From Litsea cubeba (Eukaryota; Streptophyta; Magnoliopsida; Laurales; Lauraceae): a DNA stretch of 64,000 nt. The stretch covers positions 78,116,092 to 78,180,091 of the forward strand of contig CM022944.1 in the NCBI GenBank assembly GCA_012931725.1, given 5' to 3'. This document shows positions 11,434 to 21,945 of this stretch, in pieces (positions within the stretch are counted from its first letter, which is position 1; each line of letters starts with the position of its first letter). The notes below the pieces were generated by a model. That model was given only the letters and a program-made list of their open reading frames with translations, was not told the DNA's origin and did no database searches. The position numbers and the translations under genes were made by a program.

Positions 11434-11883
11434 AGTTGATGGGCAACGCTTTCATTGCTCAGTTCTATCGAGGTCGGCGGACGTGGGAGTCCATTTGGGT
11501 CCGACCCTTTCGTAACCGGGGGGCAGAGGCGTGCATCAACATTTTTTTGTGTGGGTGTGCCAGATTTTCTATTTTACTTGGAATTACAAGTGGTGATCCG
11601 GAGATCAACCTTCGCAAGTAAAATGAAAATCAACTTCTTTCAAGTTTTCCATTGCACATATATTTAAGAAAAGAGACATTTCTCTTGATTTGCCGTGAAA
11701 GGCGATTTTTTGGCATTTATAGCCGATTTTTGCGTTTATAGCCGATTTTTGGCATTTATAGCCGATTTTGGCGTTTATAACCGATTTACAATTCTTATCA
11801 ATAATGAAAGACAAGAGTTGTGATTTTTGTCTCTTTTAGAAAAGTACAAACTAAAATGAAAAGCAAGAAAAGGAGGATCTAAC
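11434..11883. other. Unassigned stretch between element C and element F
   Basis: It is the left flank of F's insertion site, so it was once continuous with 40,465 onwards. No coding similarity is visible. Its right half holds the short repeat array listed separately and ends with the CTAAC that F duplicated. It may belong to the 3' LTR or flank of element I, or to another Tat-type element. Confidence 0.5.
11700..11790 (+). repeat. Short tandem array, unit about 20 bp (ggcatttatagccgattt)
   Basis: Four imperfect copies of (t)ggcatttatagccgattt stand in a row, with catttata alternating with cgtttata. The same unit, with ggttt in place of gattt, forms a longer array at about 47,405-47,735 inside element I. 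Confidence 0.75.
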
Positions 11884-14310
11884 TGTAAGTCCGGGATCCG
11901 AACCCTAGAGGGGGGTGAATAGGGTGAGCTATGAATTAGTGACCAATTATGACAAATTCTAACTTCTTTAAAATAACTAGTCACAAGTGATGATATAGAA
12001 CTAAAGTGCGGAAGCTAATGAAAAGAATCACCACAAAGCACACACTATAACACAATGATTTATAGTTGTTCAGCCTCAGTGCCTACGTCCACTACCGGCT
12101 TGTGTACCTAGACCCCACCGGATTTCCACTATGTATGTTTTTCAATAGGCTAAGCAATAACCTCTACAATGTTATTTTTCTAGGCTTAACAACAACCTAT
12201 ACAAGATGCTTTTCTAGGCTAAGCAATAACCTTTACACAATGCTTTTCTTCGGCTAAGCAATAACCTTTACATAAATAGATTTTCTCTCAAGGAAGTATC
12301 TTCACAAAACACTCTTAAGAGATACAATTAAGCTCAATAAAATTGCCTCTTAATTAGGCGGATATGAAAGTATAAAATCAACTCACATAAACACTATGAA
12401 ATGCAAATATGAATGCTCATGTTGTGTGTGTGTGTGAATACTTCAATCAAGTTTTAAAATAAGTCCAATCAATATATGCTTAATGCATTTAAAAGTTTAA
12501 GGCACATAAAAAATTTGATTGAAGAGAAATGCAAATCACATGTATAAAAACTAACTTGTTGATGATTTGAAAATCAAAAGTGCACAAGTTGTGTGAAACT
12601 ATTTAACTAAACATGTGATGCATGTGTATAGTTGTTTTCAAAACAAACTAGTTTAACTAATGTTCTAAAGTTATCGAAAACCACTAATGATGATTCAACC
12701 AAGTAAATGAATCATGCTATAAAAGAAATCAAATATCTTGGCAAAGCATCATTAATGAAGTTTTTAAAACAAACTTGGTTTGAATTAAGGTCAAGAATCC
12801 AACATAAATAAATCCAAGATTAAATATGATAAAAGATTCAACACATCATAGTTATCATGCTAAATTTCATTTACCAATAATTAAAACAAAGCATGATATA
12901 ATTAAAGAAAAGGGAGCATTAAAACAAAGCATGATATAATTAAAGAAAAGGGAGCATACCCATTATAGAAGAGTCCAAGATTGAATCAATGGAATAGGCC
13001 CATAATCCCTTCACTAATGCTCTTAAAACATTGTCACACCCCGAAACCGGGCCCTGCAGTGATCCGACCTCGGGATGCGAAATTTTGAGATTAATTGAAA
13101 ATTTTGTTGTATTTCCCAAGATCCGCATGTGTGAGGATAACAAAATTCCATCACGATCGGAATATATTTTCGCAGAAGCTAATCATGGTGTTACGACCCG
13201 GAGTCCGTGGCCATCGGATTCCGTGTCGCACTCGACCAATATCATAAAGCCATCACATAAGCAGACTGGCACAAATCATAATTCAAAGAATACTGAGCTG
13301 GTAGTAACAGGACTATTTATTTCCCACATATTCAAATTACAATTAACAAGTGTCTTAATTACAAATCCCAAGAAAAAGGCTACAAAGCCATACAAAACTA
13401 ATATCCAACTAAATAGAAATACTATCCCCAAGATTTAGATACGAACTCCGGTGCCAAACTTGACATCTAGATGATATCAATGGGCAGCCTCTCACGTCAG
13501 ACCGGCAGCTCAACTGCCACCTCTGATCAAACACCTAAAAAGCAATAGGAAAGAAATCTGGCACCAAACAAACAGGGTTAGACACGACGGTCTGGCAAGC
13601 AAATAAACAAGTAATATGGAAATGGGCATTTATAAAATCCGATGGAATCATTGTAATTTCATTTAAAGAATCTAAACAATAATAGTAACAAACCATGATA
13701 AAACGATTGAAAGACCGAACATAAATATCAAAGCGAATAAATGCACAGTCTCTGAAGCATAAATATCTTAAAAAGATAACAACCTACGTAACACATTTAA
13801 TGATTTGAAATACATTTAAAATCCTGAATAATAGAGACAATATGATAAAAGATCGATTTCTTAAACATTAATAAATTCAAAGATTATAATGAGCATAAAC
13901 AAACAAGAATCATAAAACAAAATAACAACGGATAAAACATTAGCAAACCACACAGCTATATTCTCTTATTACCGAAGTAACAAGAGCAGACAGAACCGTA
14001 GCCACTACACGTGGGACCGAAAACAGAATCGGAACTGTAGCCACATACAAGTGGGACCGGCAGATAAAAACCGTTGCCATGGTCGGTACAGATAGAATCC
14101 AAGCTGCAGCTGGTAGACAAATTAAAGATCCCAAGCCGGGTGATCAGCCCGACAAGGTGACCTAAGCCTAGTGGTGCCTTTAGTTTTCAAAACCCGAACC
14201 GATACAACTCAAACCATAACAATCCCTTTGGCTCATGGGCTCACACTACAAAGCCCTGGCCCCGTCTTGCCTCAAGGTTTTATTCTCGAAATAATACACT
14301 ACTAGAAAAA

Positions 14311-14585
14311 TGACATATTATATCGGTTACAAAAACTGCCTTATATCGGTTTTTAATATAACCGATATAATATCTTCAGTCAAGGTTTATTATATCGGTT
14401 AATATTTTTTTATATCGGTTACATGATAACCGATATAATAATCGCTATATATAATATCGGTTAGCACATATGCGATATTAATTGCTATATATTATATCGG
14501 TTATTACGAAACCGATATTATATAGTCTATATCGGTTATTATAAAACCGATATTATATACTTTACATAACCGATATCACATCTAC
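14311..14585. repeat. Left subterminal repeats of the CACTA element
   Basis: At least a dozen copies of tatatcggtt or aaccgatata in both orientations, spaced 10-30 bases apart. These are typical transposase-binding repeats, often in near-inverted pairs that could fold. Confidence 0.9.
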
Positions 14586-15332
14586 CCCGCCAAGTCTATT
14601 ATTCCCTGCGCGCCTTCATTTCATTTTTTCCCCCTATCACTGTCTCTCCCCCTCACTCTAATATTCCTCGCTCAACCATCTCTCGCTCTCTCCCTCTCTG
14701 GCCCTCGTCTCCCTGTGCATGCCATCCCCTTCCCTCTCTCGCTCTCTACCATCTTCATCTTTTTTCCTCTCTCGCTCTCTCCCATCATCATCTCCATCCC
14801 TCTCTTCCTCTCCCCCTGCGCAGGTTCAGTATAAAATACAAGGATTGAAGTAGACAGGTTAGGGCATTTGGGAGAGGGAGGATTGATTTTTTTGTGTATT
14901 AATGATTGCAGACATCCTTTGTAGACTTCCCATTCACATGACTCCATAAGAGACCCACGTACCCTGGATTTCATTTTCACAGACTTACGGTCCCATTGCT
15001 TCATCTCTCTTCTTCACCATCTTCGTTTTCCCTGCCAGAATCTCTCTCTCACGCAGGGCAGGTCTCACAGCCGCTCCCGCTGCGCAGATCTGTCACCCAG
15101 GCGCAGCCCCCCTTCACAGCCGCTCCCCCCTCTCGACCCTCCCATCATCTTCTCCTCTCCATCGCCTCATCGGCGGACTGTGCGCAGAAACGGCCACTGC
15201 CCACCACTCTCTCCATCTTACTCGCAGCGGCAGCACCTTCATCTCACCGTCTCTCCCCTGCCATCCCCCGAGATCTCATCACTCTCTCTCGAAAACCCCC
15301 AAATCTCCAACCCATCATGGAAAACCCCAAAA

Positions 15333-15545
15333 TCTCCAACCCAGAAGTGATAATTGTGATGGGGGCGATAGAAGTGGTGGGAGAAGTGGTGGCAGAAGCA
15401 GCGGTAGATTTGGTGACAGAGACAGTGGTGGTCGATTTGGCGGAAGGCGTGGAGGCGGCAGAGGTGGTGGTGGACGTTTTGGTGGAGGTGGAGGCAGAGG
15501 CCGTGGAATGCCAAATAGGCCAAGCATAGGTGCTGCTGGTACAGG
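15333..15545 (+). pseudogene. Captured exon coding an RGG/glycine-arginine-rich domain
   Basis: One plus frame starting near 15,342 reads as dense RGG/SGGR/FGG repeats (SGGRSGGRSSGRFGDRD, GGRRGGGRGGGRFGGG, GRGRGMPNRPSIG) and ends in a good donor (acag, then gttagc) at about 15,546. GAR domains of this sort end nucleolar and RNA-binding proteins such as fibrillarin, nucleolin or DEAD-box helicases; I cannot say which. A longer open frame in a different register here (GAIEVVGEVVAE) has no domain-like composition and is a shadow. The CT-rich stretch 15,000-15,300 upstream looks like a captured 5' UTR/first exon. Confidence 0.55.
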
Positions 15546-16644
15546 TTAGCCTCAGGGCCCATTTGTTTTCATTTTTCCGATCAAAATCAATATTATTTTG
15601 TCAGTGGTATCTACTTTTGAATCCATTGGGAGAGAAGTCAGGATCTGACTTGATTTTGAAACCGAATGATTGTTTCTTGCATGTCAAAACCCTTATTTCA
15701 TATTCTTAAAAAAAAAACTTATTTTTTTCTCTTTGACGATTTCTACTTACATTGGAGGAAAGAAGACTACATTTGGTGATGACTAGAGGGATAGTGGATG
15801 TGCAATATCACCTTTTATTTGGTTTCTGCATGAAGAAGAATATTAGTTCTTTATAAGGCTTAATTATATGCATAGTTTATCCAAAGATTGTTCTGGGATT
15901 TGTTTTAATTAATGGTTTTGACTGGTTTTTGAGCAAGGTGAACGGTTTAACTTGGACCAAACCGTTCAATGCACCGGTTCCATATTGTGTTTAAATACTG
16001 TTTAGGTTTCTGTTCTAGTTTCACTGCATAATATCAAATTCATAGATGACTGGCATTCATCACTTAAGGTTTTCAAAATCAGTTCTATTTTGGTCCATCT
16101 AGATTTCCATCATTTGCTTTTCACTAGGTGCCATGGAGTAATATTTTCAGACCTGATAGGTTATTGAAGTGCCCATTTGGATGTATCCATGAAGAGCAGG
16201 AAAAGTGGTGCTTGTATCTTCTAGTTAGTTTCTTTGGATGACATTTTGTTCCAATTCACACTATTCTATTGAATGCCTTGGAAAGCAATGCCTGGCAAAC
16301 AAAAGTTCTATATGTCATATAACATTTTGCAGTCCAGGGCCCCTCTTTGATCACAGTGCATCCTATTTGATACTCTGTTATTCCCCTGGCCTGTTGTCAG
16401 GCCCAGTTTTAAAGTGGACTGAGTATTGAAAAGATCTAAATTTTAGAGACTATTGAACTTTAAAGTTGTTGGATAATATAGTTGTTTGGACTGAGTATTG
16501 GGGTTTTCCATGATGGGCGATTCAGATGGGTGCTTTCATGTGTTTAAATAAACCAATTCCATTTTATAGTGGATTCTCTTTGTGATTGATAGTCCTTGAA
16601 AATTTTTTTATCTCTGTGCCTTTTTTCTTCTTCCTTTGTTGCAG

Positions 16645-16761
16645 GTGGGGACATTGAAGAAGGGATTGAATCATATTTCTATACAAAAATTGAAATTCCA
16701 TTCTGCATATGTTTTTACTGCTTTAAAAGCTGGGATATTTACATGCACCCTAGCTTTGGCG
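16645..16761 (+). other. Exon-like segment in the CACTA body
   Basis: An open stretch lies between a consensus acceptor (ctttgttgcag, ending at 16,644) and a consensus donor (gcg, then gtaag, at 16,762). It translates to residues including DIEEGIESYFYTKIEIPFC. I do not recognise the protein. It may belong to the same captured gene as the flanking fragments, or be chance. Confidence 0.3.
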
Positions 16762-18513
16762 GTAAGAACACTATGATCCCTGAATGATGTGCCTTTTTTC
16801 TTCTTCTTATTCTTCTTTTCTTTGCATCTCTATAGAAAATGAGTGCTCAGCCTATTTGGGTGCTCAGCCTATTTTAAATAATGAGTTCTCAACCTTTGTC
16901 ACCTTGATTTCTTAAAGGATGGTTTTACACGAAAGGACTATTATTCCCCTAGAGTACAACCTGTTGTGCTTTATTACACTACAATTGAGTTTCAAATGCT
17001 CAACACTGTTGACTTGATGTAGCCTTTTACATTCTAAGTGCTATTTATTTGGGTGGTGGTTCTATCTGTGATTCTTCAATCAACCTAAATTATGTTGTGA
17101 TCTCTCTCTACATCCCGTCTCAATCTGGTTTGTTTTAAATTTGTTGGCATCTATGTGATAAAGCCTTTTTGAAAATTAGGTTGTAAGTTTTGAAGAAGAT
17201 GTCTTAGTTGTGACTTAATCCATTTTGCTCTGTCATTCAATTGCTCCCTTTCAAGTACAAAGCATTTTTTTTTCAACCCAACAGATGGAAAAGTTCTAGC
17301 CTTTTACATTCTAAGGGATTTGTTCCATACACCATTGGCACTTGTATGGAATGAATTATCAGGCATTGCATGTCCTGATTATAAGTACATAATTTCCATC
17401 TTCTTCAGGCAGGTGCCAATCTTAAGCCTATTTAAAGTTTCTGTGAAACCAAACAAGAAAGGCACAAGTGTTGTGTTGGTACTTCTAGATGGAGTTTTGT
17501 TATAAGCTAGTTTTTGCAACTGAATGGGGAAACCGATGCAATGGACCTACAGTGGGCTGCTTCATCATTGTGTTTTCCACCCATCTTCTTTTGATCTGGT
17601 TGTCTGCCTATTTTAGGGAGGCTAATATTTGTGCAGTTATATGTGCTTAAAGAAAAAGTTAGTAGTGATTGTGCTTGCCTGAAAGCTGATATGTTTGAAG
17701 CTAAATTGTGGTTATGATACAATGATGCAGCGATTGGGAGTTGATCATGGTTATGTCAAGGTGCATGATGATGACTTGAGAATTTTTTGAGGAAAATTGT
17801 TGCTGTGTTTTTTCTCCCTCCAGTAGCAGAATTGTCAAGCTGGGCATCTTCTTTGTATGTTACTTGTGTTGATTTATGATAAGTGGGGTGTCTAACAGAC
17901 TAGTTTCAACTTTCCTTGATTTATGATGAGTGGGTTGTCTAACATACTAGTTTAACTTGTGTAACATACTAGTTTAACTTTCCACAGGACAGCGATAATG
18001 GAGTTTGAAATTAACATGTCAGAAATGCCCCTCGGAAAGCTAAGCAAATGAAATATCCAGAAGGGTACCTCTCAGGATCTCCTAATTTTTCAGAATTCAA
18101 CTGAAATCCAAATTTGTTGTTTGTGAACATTGGCCATTGAAGTGCTATATGATGCCTGAATGGAGAAAATGACATTTTTGTTTAACCCATAAATGGTAAT
18201 TTGGGGCCTACTTTGAGTAATATACACAGTAAATCAGGTTGTAGAATCATGGAATGGATGGCGGACCTACACCATATTGATCCCCTATAACAACTAACAA
18301 CCCTCACCATCCAATGGAAATGGGCAACCACAAATAATTGTCTGCATTAAAAGGAGCACCAATAGGACAAGTAGTTTCACCTGATGGGGGATAACTTCTA
18401 TCCACCATGGGGCCCTCTCCCAGTAATTTTCTTTTGTATGTTGCCTAAATCTTGTGCAGTCTATATCTAAACTGGCTCGGCATTTATATTGAACTCAATT
18501 GTTATTCTTTCAG

Positions 18514-18674
18514 GGTTTGAGGTATTAACAGAGTTACAAAATCTTCTAACCAGCAATCAATATGAGCCATCTGTTAAGGAGAGCTTGATTATTGACGCTA
18601 GCAATCGCTTTTTCACCATGATTCCTTCAATTCATCCACGTATCATTAGAGATGATGAGGATTTTAAGTCAAAG
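18514..18674 (+). pseudogene. Captured PARP exon (regulatory/helical domain)
   Basis: A 161-bp exon lies between a consensus acceptor (ttctttcag, ending at 18,513) and donor (aaag, then gtatgc, at 18,675). It reads FEVLTELQNLLTSNQ, then ASNRFFTMIPSIHPRIIRDD and EDFKSK. The SNRFFTMIP block and the run after it match the helical regulatory domain that precedes the catalytic domain of plant poly(ADP-ribose) polymerases, most like the long zinc-finger PARP. No neighbouring PARP exon (zinc fingers, WGR or catalytic) is visible in the element, so this is one captured exon with its intron edges. The reading frame is intact over the exon. Confidence 0.7.
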
Positions 18675-21494
18675 GTATGCATCAAGACATGTACTGAGTT
18701 TTTGAGAGGTTGCCACTTTAAGCCTGGTTACATTATTATGGAAAGCAGCATGGGTCAGAGAGTGACTTAATGTCTTTTGTGATATGTCTTTTACTATTTA
18801 TTGCCTGTGGTTTTTTAGGTAATATATATTGCTCAACTGGTCCCAAACTTGAATGGCAATGAGGCCCAAAAGTTGTATCAGATTTTTTAGAGACAGCTCC
18901 TTTAGATAACTAAGTAATCAGAGGTCCGTTTAAAGTTCTAATTTCCCATCTTACCTTAATTCAGATTTCTATTGAAGTGGAGGTTATTTGACGGTCATTT
19001 TTGAATATCCACCTTTTGATTCTTCATTTTTCACCAATTATAGAAATTCAAACCTGTAATTCAATTACACCAAAGAAGTACACCAACAATTTACCAGTCA
19101 CATGGGGCTGGCTCATGTGTTTAGTTGAAAGAGAGATTTACTATAGAAGGAATGTTTTTAGACATCATCAACCCCAACTTGTTGGTTGGTGGAAGTGTCA
19201 CGGGCACCAAGTTCCCAGAACCTGTTGATTATCTTTGAAAAGGTTCTTATGAATGCAGCCAAAATCTAATGTCATCAGCTGCCTTGAGATGGTATATATT
19301 TTCCTGTTTTCACACTAATCAGCTTCTTTGTTCAATGGTTTCAACCGTGTGGACCCATGTCATTTCTAGAACATCTCAAAGATCAGGCCTAGATGCTAAA
19401 ATGACAATTGACAGTACAGCTCTCAACTGTTGGCTGATTGTGTGTAATTCCTCTCACTTTGTGTCCTTTTCTTATTGTTTTGGGTAAGTTTCTTGATAAA
19501 GGAATTGAACGCAAAGGAGATTTAATTGAGAACATATATGTCGGCATGGTAAAACATGGTTCTAACAGTTAAAATTTCAAACAGATCTGTTACAGTTATT
19601 TACCAGATCTGTTACAGTTATGCTAAGAGAAACGGAAGTGGAAAATGCGGCTTTGCTTCCCTTTATGTTTTTTTTAACCCTTTGTAACTTCCCTTTATCC
19701 CCATTTGCCAGTGATGATTTATCCATATTTGGAGGTGTGGTGAAACCAAGACCCTGTTTTCAGGGAGAACCTACCTGGGAGTAGCCACATTTCAATTGAC
19801 ATTTCTATGAGGTAACATTTCCCTGCTTTTATTCAGAGTTCTATTGACAAGAGACGCATGCGTGTGTTGATGTTGAAAACAATCTAATTAATGATGAGCA
19901 CAAGATGCATGTTTAAAACATTTTCTATGGGAGATTTTAAAACCTTTTCTTTTATTGCCTACGTTGGATATGGAATAGTGAGGGTGGAGATTGGACAAGC
20001 ATTTTCTTGGCTTAGACAATCCTCATAATTTCTTTTCTCACCTTTTAACACGATGCTTTTAAGTTCAATGATATGAACTTTGCTAACCCATTTCATCAAT
20101 TATGAAGTACTTTTGTCCACATGGATAGTTCTAGCTTCTAAGTATATACTTTTGTTGCATCCGTCATAATCCTTTTCAAGAAGTACTTTTGTCCACATGG
20201 ATAGTGAGACAACTTGAAAAAATTGCTAGTAGTTTCTATTATTTTTGCGGCTGTATTAGTTGTTTTTACTTTTGTCCACACTGTCAACTTGTTCTCTTTG
20301 GTTTTTGTTTTTACTTTGTTCTTCACTTACATTCTTATAACAATTTTATTTTGTTTTTCCCTCAGTTCTTAATGCGAGATATTTTACTGGATTCATCGTT
20401 GCCCAGTTCTTCCCATAGTTTCTGATGTTTAAGACCATGGATTCTTGCAGAAGGTTCCTTGAGATTACCAAGTCTGGTATGTGGCAGATCTTAGTAGTCT
20501 TTTTTAGTTTACTCATGCTTCTGTGATTTATTCTTCTTCCATAAATGAGGACTTTTACTACATAACAGAGCATAGTATGTATAGATGCCCTTCCAATCCA
20601 GAGAGAACAAATTGGCAGGGAAAATACTACAAATTTTGATCCTAATAGTCTGGCTTCAGGAATTTGGACATCTGAAGATGTGTGGATGGTTACTACTGTT
20701 TGTTTCCATTTGGTGGCACAACTTCTACATTTAAAGATTCTTTTCATTTTGAGACCGTGCTTTGATGGGACCCGCACGGGATAATGGCCCTTTACATGTT
20801 CACTATACATTTAAGGATAATGGCCCATTATTGATTACAAGACTCATTACTACTTTAGAATTATCTTTGTTTCTGAAAAAGGGCAGGACCAACTTCCCTT
20901 TTTATTGTTTTGTATCTTGTAATGAGAATGTTGTTTTTGAAATAATGACATGGTGTTGGATATAGAAATGAATGAACATAAGTTTTTTTGGTGCATCTTT
21001 CTAGTGTGTTGGGGCATTGAAGTGCTATGGTTAAATGGTGTATGACTGATGACGTAGTGGTGAATGACTTTGTAGTGTGTTGGGCCATTGGGTTGTTTAT
21101 ATGAAGTGTTTTTTTTATCATGTACAGGTACTAGCAGGTTGTAAAAAAAAAATTACATGTCACACGTACAGGGGAGACTATGCCGAAATTTTGAGAAAAT
21201 CTTTCCAGGTACATCCCATGGTTTTTGGAGGCATTATGCATGTAGTTCTCAATACATGATTTTGTCTTTCTTGCTTTAGTTTAACTTAGCTTGTTAAGTT
21301 GTACAGTACATGGAAGTGAATGAACTACCTATACTATACTATGCATGTGTATATATGTACATAGAAATTAATTTATTTATATATATACAAAGGTTTTTGT
21401 TGTTTAGATGTTAGTATTTTGAGGTATATTGCAGGTTTTTTTTATCGTGGTACAGCAGGTTCTTTTGATATTAAAAAAATAAATAAATTGTGAA

Positions 21495-21945
21495 ATTATA
21501 TCGGTTTTTAATGAAACCGATATAACAAACCAATTACATATTTTTTATATCGGTTATTCTTAATCAATTATATCGGTTATAATTTAACCGATATAATAAA
21601 CCATATGAAACCGATATAACAAACCAATTACATATTTTTTATATCGGTTATTCTTAATCAATTATATCGGTTATTATGAAACCGATATAAAAAACCATAT
21701 GAAACCGATATAACATATATTAATTATGTCGGTTTGGCTATAAGTTATATCGGTTTTACAATAATTTATGATATAAATACATATGATATTACATCGCTTT
21801 AGGCTTAACCGATATGAAATATTACACTTATTATATCGGTTTCGTTTATCTTTTATATCGGGGGTACTTATATCGGTTTGAAATTCACTCAAAAACCGAT
21901 ATAATAGGTCTTTTATATCGGTTTTTAGCCGATATAAAAACCCTT
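21495..21945. repeat. Right subterminal repeats of the CACTA element
   Basis: About twenty copies of tatatcggtt or aaccgatata in both orientations. Two segments (about 21,521-21,600 and 21,606-21,680) are near-copies of each other, showing a local duplication of the array. Confidence 0.9.

Larger units (their letters stand above)
15546..21494. other. CACTA body between recognised pieces
   Basis: Apart from the exon-like pieces listed, this 6 kb looks like plant intron or genic flank: T-rich on the plus strand, many splice-like sites, no long open frame. A pair of near-identical lines near 17,870-17,970 (tttatgat(a/g)agtgg...gtctaaca) is a small local duplication. No transposase similarity is visible. 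Confidence 0.5.

Noticed and set aside
15239..15562. His-rich and Pro-rich open frames on the minus strand
   Set aside because: They are antisense shadows of the glycine-arginine-rich exon.
20346..20810. A 154-codon minus-strand open frame in the CACTA
   Set aside because: No domain, no good codon pattern, and no similarity to CACTA transposase; probably chance.
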